Positions 1-15,615 of a DNA stretch of 64,000 bases are shown here, piece by piece. How positions within the stretch are numbered: the first letter of the stretch is position 1; each line of letters begins with the position of its first letter. The notes under the pieces were generated by a model, which saw nothing but the letters and a program-made list of their open reading frames with translations, was not told the origin of the DNA and did no database searches. The DNA is taken from contig JAVTVJ010000296.1 in assembly GCA_034509425.1 (NCBI GenBank), positions 992,001 to 1,056,000 on the forward strand, written 5' to 3'. The translations under genes were made by a program, and so were the position numbers. Source of the stretch: Eopsaltria australis. Lineage: Eukaryota > Chordata > Aves > Passeriformes > Petroicidae.

Positions 1-2678
<2,678 letters not shown>

Positions 2679-5600
2679 CTGTGAGAGAAAAGAAATGAAT
2701 ACATGGACATATTATTGATTCTGGAACTCAGAACCCAGAGAATTCTTGTGTCTGCTTTTTATTTACTGAGTTACAGTGGAATCCTGACATGCTGCTGTTA
2801 GAATTTCCTAGAATACAGCTACTAAGCAGACATCTATTTTAAAATGTGAGCACATTTTTTCATCTGAAGGTTGCAAATAAAAAATATATAACCTGTTCTT
2901 GGGAGATGATAAAACCAACTCAACAGAATACCTTCCTAAAACTGACATTCTTCCCACCCAGTCTGATTCCAATCACACCTTGCCACAGGCCTCCAACTCC
3001 AAATAATCCTGCTAGGGATCTCTGCATACAGAGTCTGGGATTTTGATGAACAGCCACACAAGTGCAGGGACACAGGCACACAGAGGTCCCTGTGAAAAAA
3101 TCAAAGCTTCATGGAATAAAGCTTTTTCTACATATCCATGTCAAAAATATAAGTAGAAGTATCATAGATTGTTTTCCACATCAGCATTGTTACTGCCCTC
3201 CCTACACAGCTCAGCTGCAGGACAGGATCTCACTGTAATGAGCACTACAATAAAATAAACAGTTCACTCTCTGCTTCCTTAAACATATGAAATAAAAAAA
3301 ATAAACACAATACTTGTGAGTTGTAGCAGAATCAGCATATATTCTTCTTTGTGCCAATGGAGAAAGCTGAAAGAAAGGAAAAAAAGACACCTGTACACAT
3401 TTACAATAACCCACCAATAAAAATAGGCGTGAATACTCAGAGAAGATAAGGCAACGTCGAAACAATGAATGTAAGGTGGTAACTATGATATTCAAATACA
3501 GTTCTATGCTACTAATCATGAAAGCAAGAATTTATGAGTGACAGGCAGACAGGCAGAAACACTCAAGCTAAGAAATAGGGTGAAAAAAGCAGCACAAAAA
3601 AAGCAGTGCCAAACTATGTCATTAACAAGAATTCTAAAAAAGAGAAGGTGTGCATTAGGAGATGTACAAGGACTGAAATTCTGACTGACTTTCTTCCACT
3701 GGACCTGTGCAATCTGATGAACACCTCTTGCCATCACTGCTGAGACATTAAAAATTAAACACTTGGCTGCCATAGAGTCCTCAAACTCCTGTGATCCCTT
3801 TTTCCTACAATACCAAACACTTCTGGGCCCTTCTGAGAACAATTCACCCCTTTTATTTAAACAGGTATCAGCCACTAGACTGTAGGCAGATGCTGGTCAT
3901 TAGGGAATGAAGTTGAAAGCAGTGCACATGAGATTTTATGCATCATCATGACTGAAAATTCACATTCTGCATCCACTAAGTCACTACACTCCACCATGGA
4001 AAGCAGGACCCCACAGGCTCTGTAACTACTCTTTATGTAGGCTGTGGATCTTATTTTTTTTTTTAATAAAATATTGAAAACACAAGTTTTTTGATCCTTC
4101 TATTTCAAACCACTGAAAGTTTCTTAAAAGTAAGGAGAAAACAGCAGTCAGTCCTACTGGAACTAAAAGACACATGTTGACAATGGAGAGGGAAATTCAT
4201 CCCAGTCAGCTCAGGAATTTAAAAATGTAACAGCGACACACCCAACTAAAAACAAATTTCAAGTGTAATTAAAAAACATCACAATTCAGCCAATCTTCTT
4301 TAGGAAAATAAGCACTGCTTAGAGGGTACATGGGGGTGGAGCTTAAGTTGCTGGGATAGTTACATGTAGTAGAAGATTTACAGGCATTGCAATGATAGAA
4401 GCTGAGTTTAAAAAGAAAATATAGAACCAATAGGTGCAGGGTTTTCCTTGAAAAACAGTTTTTGGGCAGCTGTGTTTTTCTGCTCTGGGAAGGACTATTT
4501 TTGTTTCAAGCTCCAGTCTACATTTGTGTTTGTCAGTTTATATTGCTAACCAAATGTTAACATAACATTCCTCTTACAGTTTCTGTGTAAACAATAGGCA
4601 TCTTTGTGTGAGACACAAGGATCTACGCACATAAACAATACAGTTCCACTTGGATCCACTCCAAAACGAGCCATAAAGAGAGGTGAATTTATTTATAAAT
4701 GAAAATCCCAAGGCTGAAGCTCGCTAACTATGGAAACTCTTCCCTCTGCTGTTCTCCTGGCTTCCAAATAGTCAGGTAGCTCGTCAGGACTTCAAAGAGG
4801 GACTCATCCATGTCTTATTCCTGTGCAAAGCCCTAGCAACAAGGCTCCACACATTTGTGAGTGTTTACAGGACCTGGCTTCAGTACACATTCCTGACATA
4901 CAGGCCTGGCCCCACTTTGACAACTTGCCTGGATACCCAAACAACCCCCAGCACAACACTCTGTCCTCACCAGGGGGGACCCGTGCCACTGGGATACTGT
5001 CACAGCAAGGATGGAAAAAGGGCTGTAACACCACAAAATCACCTCACAAGTTTTCCCTGCAATAAGTCCTTTATGCCCTTAATTACAAAGGCAAACAAAG
5101 CAAACCTTGCCACAAATTCAGGCAGGAATTCACAGGAGGGCACAAATTTTTGTTTAAATGAACATCATCCTTCATGAGGGCTGATGTTGGATCAGCTCGG
5201 TTTGGTTTGCTTTTAATTTTAGCAGATTACAGAGTATGTGTACAGCTGGGTCTGCCACCTAAGCAGCTGAAACACACAGGGCTTTAAAAACCCTTACCTC
5301 GGTGGTCTTACAGGTGTTTTCATATGAGGATAAGTAAGGGTTACACAGCCTGTAATCTTGCTAGCCCAGGCTGGAGGAACAGGTGGGAGGCGAAGGGGAG
5401 GCTGTGGCATCCCCTGTCCCAACAAATCCAGATGCTCCCCGTGCCCGGACATCTGGGTAAAGATTCCCTGGATGAACATCCATGGCTAAAGACCCCGCTG
5501 TGCTGCAGGCCAGCTTCCAGCCAGGAGCCAGGCACAGCAGGCTGGGGGCTCAGCAGGGTTGATTCCATTCCCCACCGGGACCGAGGATACAGCATTTTAG

Positions 5601-5859
5601 CACAACACACCCCATCCAGTTATGGGATGAGCATCACCTTTGGGAAGGGTCGCTCCTCCCGAGGCACCTCTGCCCCTGACCAGAGGCGCTCCCACCTAGG
5701 CCACCACGCTTCCCATCCACCCACCCACCCACCTCCCCTCACCTCTTCTGCAGGCACTAAATAAAAACCCCCAGCACCAAGCGACCACAAAAAACACCTC
5801 TGCTTTCTCCGAAGGGGAAGGGCCGGGGGGCAAAGAGCCTCGGCGGGGAGGGCACCTAC
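2679..5859 (-). other. PCNX4: PCNX4 intron 1
   Basis: The intron runs between the exon 1 donor (gtaggt at 5859-5854) and the exon 2 acceptor. I see no convincing coding exon. A good-looking minus-strand donor (GAG|gtaagg) at about 5300 could mark an alternative 5' untranslated exon, but no paired acceptor or start site is clear. Overlapping open frames at 4.8-5.2 and 5.3-5.7 kb lack recognisable domains and reflect higher GC near the promoter. Confidence 0.7.
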
Positions 5860-6240
5860 CTGTGGCCGGGGCTCGGAGCGGGGCGGTGGGAGAAGGAGGA
5901 GGAGGAGGATGGCGGAGCGCCGCCGTTCTCTGCCCGCCCCTTTTTCCCGCCCCTCGGCCGGCGCCGCCATTTTGCCCGCCTGAGGCAGGCGGTGGGGACG
6001 CGCTGCCTGCGGGAAATGGCTCCGGTGAGGCCGGGGCCGCGGCTGCTCCGGGCGGCTCCGCGGCGGGGCCGGTACCGGAGCGCTGAGGGGCCGTGGTGCT
6101 CCCACTTCCCTCACGGCAGGCCGGGCCCCGCCGCCCCGCAGCATCCCAGAGTCAATCCGGGCGGAAAAGATCTCTGGCATCACCGAGTCCAGCCCGTGAC
6201 CGAGCGCACAGCGCCTGCCAGACCATGGCACTGAGTGCCG
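5820..6240. promoter_or_regulatory. PCNX4: CpG-island promoter of PCNX4
   Basis: A sharply GC-rich, CpG-dense block stands out from AT-rich flanks. It contains GC boxes, CCGCCC/GGGCGG runs and a YY1-like AAAATGGCGGC on the minus strand near 5964-5974, and no TATA box. It covers PCNX4 exon 1 and is the expected housekeeping-type promoter. On the plus strand a possible donor (CTCCG|gtgagg, near 6024) could belong to a divergent transcript. The distal edge merges into a CR1 copy. Confidence 0.85.
5860..5985 (-). other. PCNX4: PCNX4 exon 1 (5' UTR) with 39-codon uORF
   Basis: This is a non-coding first exon inside the CpG island. Its donor CCACAG|gtaggt is close to consensus; the upstream limit is a guess because the transcription start cannot be seen. 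An ATG at 5970-5968, in the setting AAAATGGCGGCGCC, opens a frame of exactly 37 codons to the splice site. After joining to exon 2 it gains two codons and stops (TGA 2672-2670). AAnATGGCGGC is also the classic YY1 element found at or just after start sites of TATA-less promoters, so the ATG may mark a YY1 site rather than a used uORF. The genomic frame appears longer only because it reads through the intron. Confidence 0.7.
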
Positions 6241-6478
6241 CGGGCAGGCTTTAACACCTCCAGGGACAGCGACTCCGCTGCTTCCCTGGGCAGCCCATTC
6301 CAGTGTCTGATCACCCTTCCTGGGAGAAATTCCTCTTATGTCCAACTTACCTCCCCTGGTGCATCTTAAGACTCTGTCCTCTCATCCTGTCCCTCATTCT
6401 CTGTAAGCAGGTCCTGACCCCCACCTGACTTCACCCTCCTCTCAGGGAGTTGTAGAGAGTGAGAAGGTCCCCGGCATA
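6139..6478 (-). mobile_element. CR1 LINE 3' fragment at promoter edge
   Basis: Diverged CR1 read in reverse: the plus strand carries ctccagggacagcgactccg, ctgggcagcccattccagtg and gttgtagagagtgagaaggt, hallmarks of the CR1 3' end. The copy is 5'-truncated and its terminal octamer repeat has decayed. Its left part lies in CpG-dense DNA, so it either inserted into the island or became its upstream flank. Confidence 0.85.
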
Positions 6479-9400
6479 CTGATATAATACCAAAATACCC
6501 CTCAAAGTTCCCTTAATCTTTAATATTAATGACCTTTATGTATTAACTAATTCAAGACACGGATGCTGGTTTTAGCCTCAGGTAGAACCAAATGCATTCT
6601 ATTTTCTTCTAGGTTAAATCAAATTGAGCATTCAGTGGGAAACTGAAATATAAATCCAAATACTGCAGTGCTGCTTACCACCTCAAATTACACCTGTTAA
6701 ATATTGAGAATATTTAACAGAGTCAGCATGCATAATATAATTTATATCTAATAATACTAAAATGAATAATTTACTGTATTAACACCAGGGCATGCATGTC
6801 TACCTTAATGCCTGTTAGAACAATCACCATGTAAATTGTTAGAAATAGTTGTATCCGTTTGATTGGAAATCCCTAATTTAACACACAAGATTGTGCTTGG
6901 AATTTTAGATAGATGAAGGATTCACTGCAAGCAGTTCTTATCAGAAGCATCATAACCTTTTCATAGGTCTGTTAATCTTTATTCTTCAGAGATAATAAAA
7001 AGGCAGTGGGATTGAGGAATGCAGTATAAAACCTTGGAAACACCACTCAAGGAAAATACTCATTTATCTTTAGTGAATTTCTTTTGAATGGAGTTCAATA
7101 GTACAGATGATTCCAGCCTCTTGGGTAATAAATTTTAAAAATATATGCTTTTCTCACTATCCTTGATCTATTTTTTTTCACCCTGTCTTTCAAATGTGTC
7201 TGTTGCAATCCTGTTAACATTTTTTATGTCTTATAGGTATTCCAAGGTAAATAGTATCTCTGTGCATTTCCCTAGAGGTTGGTAGCAGGTATTTACTTTT
7301 TGGTTGTCAAGTTGCATCCTGTCCCAGTTTCCTTCAGTTACAACTTTGTAAAGATGACGATTCTCTTCTGGAATATTTAAATCCTAAATAACAACAGCGG
7401 GGTGAGGGAAGCAGACATTGGATTTATTTCTTCGCAAGGTCTGCTCCTTGTGTTTCGAAACTCAGAGAAAGCTCCTTCGAAACTCTGAGAAATAATTTCC
7501 TATAGTTTCACTCTTGCTCAAAAGAATAAATCAGAATTTCAGTCAGTGCAAACTCCAAGCTACTGGTGAAGGGAGCATAGTCATTTATTTCTCTTAAGAG
7601 TTCTAAGAATTTTCTTAGTCATGTAAAATAAGATAAAACCTGCTAACAGAATAAATTGTTCCAGGTAAATTCTGCTGACCTCCAGCTTGTCTTTTGCTGA
7701 TTATAACACAATATATGGCTGGAAACATGAACTACCTCACTGAATTTAACAGGACTTATGATCCTCTTAAAATTATGATACACATAAACTATTTCCAGAT
7801 TTGTAACTTGGATTTTGACTTGCTTATTTTTAATTTATGAAAGGTCTGTTAGTCCTGACTCCCTGAATAATAATATGAACATTTCCATATTTTTAATGTT
7901 TACTTTGTTTAGAGTGATGCAGGTCCAAATATTTTTCTTACTGACCTTTCTTCTCTTTAAAAATGAATAAAAAAAGTGATTTCTGTTTTGAAATGCATCT
8001 TTGTGTGTAGCTATAAAGGCAGGAGAAACAGATGCTTTCTTGGAGTTGTTGATTATTAAGAAAGAGAGAGCTTGTAGGAAATTAATTTTTAAAAAGAGAT
8101 TTAGTGCCAGGGGAAAAAAAGAAGTTTACTTTCAAATAAGACCATGGAATTGTTTATTCTCTTTTTCCTGACACCCAAAGTTAATTATTGTTTTATTGCA
8201 ATCCGCAGGCTGGCATTCCCAAAGGGAAGATGTCAGAGTGAAATCTGACTCCTTGTTTTACTCAGCCTATTTGTCCTCCATCCTACAGGGGACCCCTCCT
8301 GTCTGTGTGTGTGTAGGTTTCTGGAAATCTGTGTGTGCTGGATGTGTTATCCATGACTTCTTTCCTGTGGCTCCTTTGGAAGTAATGTCTTTAGACAACT
8401 TGGCCTTAGGCTGGCAGAAAAACATGCGGAGGAGCTCACTTCTTTCTGGGTGACTTTATCCCTTTAAAATAAACTTTAGGGGAGGGCTACTCTGTTCCTA
8501 CATGTGGAAAATACCCACATTTTCCTGAAGGGAAAGGCTTTTGGGAACATTCTGGGGCAACCATTAAGAGTTCCAGGGTAAGATCCATGTAGTGAGTTTT
8601 AGCAGCTGAAATACCAGCTCCCATTCAGGTGCCCTTCCTGCATGGCAGCTAAACAGATGCTTCAAGAAATTTCACTATTCCTACCTGGCTATTTTTTACA
8701 ACATTAAAACATGAAAGTATTTCTTGTCAATTTTATTTTGTGTATAACATAGTTTGGTTTTTATGAGAACTGTATTCTTCAGATGAAGGATAAAACACTG
8801 AGTTTGCAGATTTCAGTTTAATTTGTGTAGGATATTCTTAAAATCAGGAGCTTTGAGCTGAATTCTTTCTGTTGTTTAACACAGTAAGGTTTTCCTTTTT
8901 TCCTCCTCTTTGCATTTCTTGCTGAAAACATCTTGATTATGGAAGCAATCTAGTTAAATATTTGATGTTTTGGGAAAGACTCACTTCTCTTGGAAGTCTC
9001 TTTGAATTGCTGTGTTTCGAGAATCTGTCACTGATCTGAGGAGAAAGGGACAGAGAGAGAATTACAAATTGCAAACTTGTGTACTACTAGAATCGTAAGT
9101 GACAACCCAGGATTGACTATGGGATATTCTGCATCTTTATTTTGACAGGGTGAAACAGTCCTGTGGCCATGCAGCCTTCACAGTTGTCATTTATACCCCA
9201 GTCCATGGCCACACGGATGTTGTGGATATAAACAGAGACAGATCATGTGGGAGACTGTTCCAGCAAAACACAACCTCTTACAGCTGGAGCTCTGGGACAT
9301 TTTGTAGCTTCCAGTGGAGTAGGAATGTTTGTATCACCTACAAGGCAGCACGTCCTGTGTCCTTGAGCACTTCACCAATTAAAAATGGCTGTATACACAC

Positions 9401-12400
9401 TTGCTGCTTGTTAATACTTGGTTCAAGTCACCACTGTCCAGCATCCAGCCTCTCAAAGACTTTAAAAAAGTTTTCTTGACCAAGAAAATTCAGACATCTC
9501 AGTGCAACATTTGGGCTTTGTGCAATATTGGGAATGAAGTAGGTGTCTCTGGAGGGAGTTGGATGCTCATTAAGTGGAGACCTGCTCTTCGGTCATTACG
9601 AAATATCTCTTCAGAAGCAGGTCTGAGCTGCTGGTTTGTGATGGTGAAAAAGTGCCCTGATCCACTCTGAACTGGGATGTCCCTGGCAGGGCTGGTACCT
9701 GCTTATGGAGGAATAAAAAGCAGTGGTCTGGTGTCAGGAATTGCCTTGTTGAGGAGGGCTAGTGGCCCACCCCAAGAGGAAGGAGGCCAGGGACCTTCTT
9801 AGCTCGCTGTGCCACTCCTAAAAGATGTCCTGACCATGAGGCTGTGGAGATAAGGCTATGAAAGAGCCACTACCAGCTATTCCAGTGAAATCAGACTAGA
9901 GAAGGAACCTGATCCCATCACTCAATCACATTTCCCTTGTGTGCTCGACTCAAAGTATTAATTAGTCCTTACCTATTGTTTCTAATTGTGTCTTCAAAAG
10001 AGCTGCCCAGGGAGGGAAGGTCTCAGTGTGAAGACTCTCTTATGACATTCCCACAATATCAAGGAGTTCAGCCATGATTTCTTGGTACACACCAGAATCA
10101 TCTCTTGCACCTACAGCATTACAGATTATTAGGTTCCACATGGAGAAGGATTACGAGCCAACCATCCAAATCCTCCCCAGGAGCAGAGCTGGTCCTTCAC
10201 AGCTCTTTTGGGTGGCAATACTGAACTGTATCTTAGGCAGTAGAGCAACATTTGGGGTAAACTGGTTGCTATTGTGAAGAGCCATGGGCACACCTCTGAG
10301 CCTGTCCAGGTCTGTCCTAAGTAGTAAAACAATATATAAAAAGACAGAAATGGTGAAGTCCTGTGCTGTGCTAACACTGCAATAGTGTTAATTAATCTTT
10401 GTTAGTTTGATGTCCAGTTTTTCTGACATGGGTTTTTATCTAATCTTGCAGAATTCTAAAACTCTGCCTTTTTTATTTTTACGTGCAAGTACATTTAGAA
10501 GAGATTTTCATAATTTCTTTGTGTCCAGCTCCTCTAATAAGGTTGGACAGATTCTCACAGTTTCTGTTGCTAATATGATTCCTGGCAAATAGAGCAGAAG
10601 GTTCAGGAGAACAAAAGAAGTGATCTAATTTTAGTAATGGTGCAGACCGAGTCTGTCATTTTTCTCTCTCTTTTATCCTGCTACCCTTTCTGAATGTCAG
10701 AACCTCTCCCAGCACTGCCTCTTTTCAGTTTGAATTGAATTCTTGTTCCTCGTCAAGGACTGGGCATGATGAGTTTTTAGATACTCCTCTGAACAGACAC
10801 TGAGTATTTGAGAGGCTGATCAGGGAAATTCTGACTTGTCACAGGTAATTTGCTAAGAACGAACCACTTCCACTGAAGCTTTTTTGCAGATTAGAAACTC
10901 TCATATCTGAAATTTCACTTAATGTGTATGTCATATTTCTATTCTCCATTTTAGATCTTATATTGAAGTGTGAGTCTATTGCAGTGTGAAGACAATAAAG
11001 GAATTCAGTTTCTAAAAGACAAAGAAGGTTGCGTTTAGTGCAATGGATCTGCTCAGTTTGTGAGGTGCTCAGACCTTGATCCAGTGAAGGTCTTTAGCTT
11101 GTGCATAATTGAAGCGTGAGGATTTCTATAGAAACCTTAACATAAAACATATTCTTTCAAAGGCAATGGAAATACAGACTTGTTTTAAATTAAATATATG
11201 CCTACAAACATTGCTAGATTTGGATCTCGGAGGATTGTTCTAGCGAACAGCAATTATACTTGTCTTAGTCAGCCTTTATTCTTGTGCTCTTGTTTTGGAT
11301 GTGAGAAATAAACAGTCTGTATATGCAATTTGCAGGATGGCAATTATAGACATCTGATGTGCAGAACTGGACAAGAAAGCAAAGAGTAAAGAATAACATG
11401 GTTTGAAGTGAAAATTGCTTTAGCAGTAACAAAATGCAGAGAATGTCCTTTATTGGATGTTTATGGAGTGTGCTACAAAAACACCAGTGTTGTTTGGAAT
11501 AAATTATAGTTCAGCACTTAGAGACATAATGTATTACAAAATGAAAAATAAAGCCAGACTAAAGATTAATTTTGTTCCTGAGCAGGTCTACTTAATTAAC
11601 CGTGGAAAACATGATTAAAAATGTGCAATCATTTTTCAAAATAAATAATTCCTTAGCATCCAGCTCCAGTTTGTTTCATTTCATGTCATCTCTATAGAAG
11701 GGGGCAGACAAGCATTGCAATTGAATCTGTGAAACCTACAGCCATATGGTGATTGATGTAACAGACCACACTATTAGATCTAAAAAATGACTGTGGAATA
11801 CACTTGATATATTTTAAAATAGTATTTTATTCTGTCTTTGCAGATGAAATGATTAGGTAGACCTTCTTCCCTAACTTACATGATGGACTTAAAAACTAGG
11901 TTGAACGATTTTGAGATGTGTGGAGTGTTGCTTCTCTGTTTGTGTCTTTAGGAGTTATGTTTACATTGCTTTTTCTGAAATCATTAGGACTGAAAAAAAA
12001 ATGAAAGCTTAAATGTATTCCAGGAACTGAAGCTTAAAAGAGCTCTCTGCCAAACAGGCTGAACTGGCAAAGAAATCTCCCTTATCATGATCAAACAGCT
12101 CATCATTTAACCAGGAAATGGAAGGGGAGGACCATTCTTTCTCTATTCCTGTTTTCAATCCATGAAGAGGCTTGGATGGTTCCACCAAGAGGCTCAGCTG
12201 CCAGCCCTTCAGCAGTGTTCAGTCTTGCCCATCCCTTACCTTTTCCTGCTCTGGTGCCTGCCCATTACTCCCACTCCACCTACGGCCATGAAATAGCACA
12301 AAATTTCTGCTGAAATGAATGGTCATGTAATGCTTCTCCTTCAGGGGCTGGGTAGAAGATTAGAAATGATCAGGGGGTTCTGGGGGCTGCTGCCAGTTTT

Positions 12401-12886
12401 CCCCTGAGTATGAGAAGGCCAGCTCTGCCAGGCCTCTCTGTTGGGTGCTCTGGAACAATTTTCATTGTTCTTTCCTATATCTGGCACTCGTTTGCCACGG
12501 GGTGATTTTCTGGCTGGGCTAAGGCATCCGTAGCCCTTTTGGTGCAGCAGACCAAGTGGCACAGGCTCAATCCCAGTTTCAGCCAGCCCCTGCCACTGCT
12601 ATCACATGCAGCTCTTATCAGGGTGCTGTTACTGTGGCTAATGAAGTGGATGTTCTTGAGGCACATCGAGAAATTTGGCACCCAGCCCTCAGCTAGAGCT
12701 CAGATTCTGCAACAATAATGTTTACGTTGGCAGGCCATCGAACAGAAACTCGCGTCCTCTCCAGCTGACTGGTGTGATTCTAGCAATTAATTCAGCTTTT
12801 CCAGTCACTAAAGTTTGTTGATACAGCTTGTGGCTCTTCCTGTTTCCAAACACATCAGTAACTTGGAAAAAAAACTGGCTCGGCAG
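6479..12886. other. Intergenic DNA, no gene seen
   Basis: AT-rich unique sequence upstream of PCNX4. Open frames near 9.15-9.67 kb and 10.07-10.38 kb have no recognisable domain, and I see no splice-bounded coding exon. Parts may be old unrecognised repeats. Confidence 0.5.
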
Positions 12887-13288
12887 TCACAGAATCACAG
12901 AAGTGTTGAGGTTGGAAGGGACCTTTGGAGGTTGTCTAGTCAAGCCCTGCTCAGAGCAGAGTCAGCTTACAGCAGGTTTCTTATGGCTGTGTCCTCTCAG
13001 ATTCTGAGTATCTCCAAGGATGGAGACTCCACAACAACTCTGGGCAACCTTTTCCAGTGTTTGATTTCCTTCCCAGTATAAACTTCTCATGTTTAAATGG
13101 AGTTTCCTCTATTCCAGTGCATGTCCATTGCTTTGCCTCTTGTCCTCTCACTGGGTACCACAGAGAAGAGTTGGTCTCTATCTTCTTATTCCTTCACATC
13201 ATGGGTTTATGTACACTGATATAATTCTCTGACCTTCTCCAGACCAAACAATCCGAGCTCCTTCAGTCTTCAGTTTCTTTTTGGGAGT
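12887..13288 (-). mobile_element. CR1 LINE 3' fragment
   Basis: Begins tcacagaatcacag, the reverse complement of the CR1 terminal repeat, followed by gaggttggaagggaccttt and the conserved Cys/Leu-rich tail region up to gctccttcagtcttc. Moderately diverged and 5'-truncated. Confidence 0.9.
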
Positions 13289-13562
13289 GCCCAAAAAGTG
13301 ACAGGATAAGGAGCAGTGACCATAAACTAAAACACAGTAAGGTTCACCTCAGTATGAGGAAGAACTTCTTTACACTGAAGGTGGCAGAGCACTGGAACAG
13401 GCTGCCCAGGAAGGTTGTGGAGTCTCCCTCTCTGGAGACATTCCCAACTCACCTGGATGCATTCCTGTGTCACCTGCTCCAGGTGGCCCTGCCTTAGCAG
13501 GGCTGTTGGACGTGATGATTTCCAGAGGCCCCTTCCAACCTGAACTATTCTGTGGTCCAATG
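13289..13562 (+). mobile_element. CR1 LINE 3' fragment, opposite orientation
   Basis: Carries the forward CR1 signature: aagaacttctttacactgaa, ggcagagcactggaacaggc, then ccttccaacctgaactattc and tgtg at the 3' end. It abuts the previous copy so the two CR1 fragments lie head to head with 5' ends together. The short open frames here are CR1-derived. Confidence 0.9.
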
Positions 13563-15464
13563 AATCTGCAATTCTCTAAGTTGACTGTGATGATATTGCT
13601 GTTTTCTTTACAAATACTTCCAATGGCTGTTTGCCGTTCAGAAGTATTTATAGATGAATGCTTGGGATAGAGCTGTAGGGATGGAAATTGAAGTATCTGA
13701 GGTTCCCACAAAACCCACACATCTTATTTTACTTCATGGCCCTCACATTTGTAAGACTTCATCATCATCCTGAGCTCTGGAGTTTGTTAGAACTCTGAAA
13801 AGAGTACAAAACCAATCCATGCAAGGATTACCTGTGTAAATCTATACAGAAACAAGAAACTGCAGTTATCTAATTCTCTGTGTTGTAATTTGAGTCCTAA
13901 AATGTATTTATAGCATTTCTGTTTAAATGATAGAAACGCTGCCCCAAAATAAATGTGTAAATGGAATCCTCTTGGTTATGAATGAAGCACTTATTTTCAG
14001 TACATTTATATGACTGAAATTCATAGTTTCCTTTGTATACTTTTTTTTTTTCTGCATAATTGTTCTTTCCAACAAAAAGTCTCCCTGTCCCTGCCTTCAG
14101 TTTACCAATGATGAGAATGCAGAGTGTCCATCTGGTTTCCTGAGTACAGAGGATACAGCAAAATGCTGGTTGTGAAATGTCACTGACTGGAATTGCCATC
14201 GGAATACCAAATGTCCTGAATATGTCCAATTTGTTCTTTGCCTTTATCATGTTGCGTGCTATTTTGGAGTAGAAGGACCTAAAGCCTAATGGAGGCATCT
14301 GAGAATTCCTGTTTTTTAGCTTTGCTTTTCCATGTACATGGGACAGTCGTTGATTCTGGACATGGATTTACACCCATCTGTGAAATTTGTTACTTTGTGC
14401 TTTACCTTGAATCCAGACTTTCCTGTCTATGTTGGATGGCTCAGACAAGGCACTAAGAACATTGTGAACACAGCCCTGGTTTATAGAAAGTCAGTAAGGA
14501 AGATGCCTTTGTGCTGCCTGTATTTTCAAGCATTTGGAGATCAGAAAAATCCAGGCCCGTTCTTTCATCCACACTGAGAAATTCGAGCACATTCAGAATC
14601 CTCTACCTACCTTTCTTTACCCAAACTTACTGAGTAATTTTTAACATTAACATAGTTTCCTCTTTTTTATTCTGCTTCTCTGGTTTGAAATGTCTTTGTT
14701 TTCTTTCAGGTTTTATACTGCAAAGTTATCAATAGCACCAAAAATTAGATTTGACAAGAAGGTGTGCGAGTAGAATAACAACATTACAGAGGATGTTGCT
14801 AAAAATAATTTATGGTATTTACAATTAATCTGCTCACTCCTAACCTGACTGTTGGAAAAGGTCAGGGTAGAGGGTCTTCATGCCATGGTTGTATGAATCT
14901 CTTTAGGTTCATAGAGATCAAGGCAGCGGATTTTAACCCCTCAGCTCCATTCCTTGCATGGCAGGACCTTGTCCAGTGCCTTGCCTGGAGCTGCCTTGCT
15001 CTCTGCATTCCCTGCAAGTGCAGTTCCCCATGTTCCCCCTTCAGAATGCTTCAGTTTGGAGGGTGAAAGAATGGCCTTGAGTTTAAAGTGCTGGACTGAG
15101 ATGCATTCAGGCTAAAATAGTAAAAAAATACTTCATTTAAACAAATGTGATTTCTTGTGACTTTCAGTAAATCTGCTAACTTCAGCTTTCCCCCTGCAAA
15201 TCAGGTACTGTCCAGCTAAATTGGTTGGATACCAGGTGGTGGGAGGGAAAACATAATTATTTATAAAAATGCTCAAATCCTGCTTCATGGACAGAGCTCA
15301 TCTCTCAAAAGTAGGTCAGAGTAGTTTCGGAAAGCATAGCCGCAGTCACACGGTGTTTAATAGGCCCTGTTAATGTTTCACACTTTCCCCCCTCTTTTAA
15401 AACTTCCATTTTGGAGCCAGATGAGTCACTACAATGTGGTTTTGGGTTTTTTTTCCTTCTGCAG
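13563..15464. other. Intergenic DNA, no gene seen
   Basis: AT-rich unique sequence. A 133-codon minus-strand frame at 13897-14298 has no family signature and contains a poly-T derived lysine run, so I do not call it coding. Confidence 0.5.
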
Positions 15465-15615
15465 TTCACACATTGTCCCGGCATCTTGGCAGCCGCGCTG
15501 GTGAATCCAGGTCCCCCGGTCTCCGAGGGAAGCGCCCCTGAACGGGTCCCTGGGATTAGGCAGGAAGCGGAGGTTTTAATGAAGCAGACTCCATTCTTCC
15601 AAGGGGTGAAGGGAG
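15465..15615 (+). other. Isolated exon candidate, unknown transcript
   Basis: A 151 bp GC- and CpG-enriched segment flanked by a textbook acceptor (T-rich tract then ctgcag, ag at 15463-15464) and donor (GGGAG|gtaagg at 15616). One frame is open across it and reads FTHCPGILAAALVNPGPP onward through a KQTPFFQGVK segment. I do not recognise the protein. A further acceptor (cattccttttttcag) and donor (CTCGAG|gtagga) bound a 23 bp microexon candidate at about 15734-15756. It could be a lncRNA exon or a chance pairing of sites; no neighbouring coding exon was found. Confidence 0.3.

Noticed and set aside
5620..6345. 241-codon minus-strand frame over the CpG island
   Set aside because: It reads through a CR1 copy, the promoter, exon 1 and the intron. 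Only the 37 codons up to the donor at 5860 could be in mRNA.
13327..13720. Open frames around 13.4-13.7 kb
   Set aside because: They are derived from a CR1 fragment and contain its known 3' sequence.
13897..14298. 133-codon minus-strand frame as a gene
   Set aside because: No family signature, includes a poly-T derived lysine stretch, and has no splice or promoter context.
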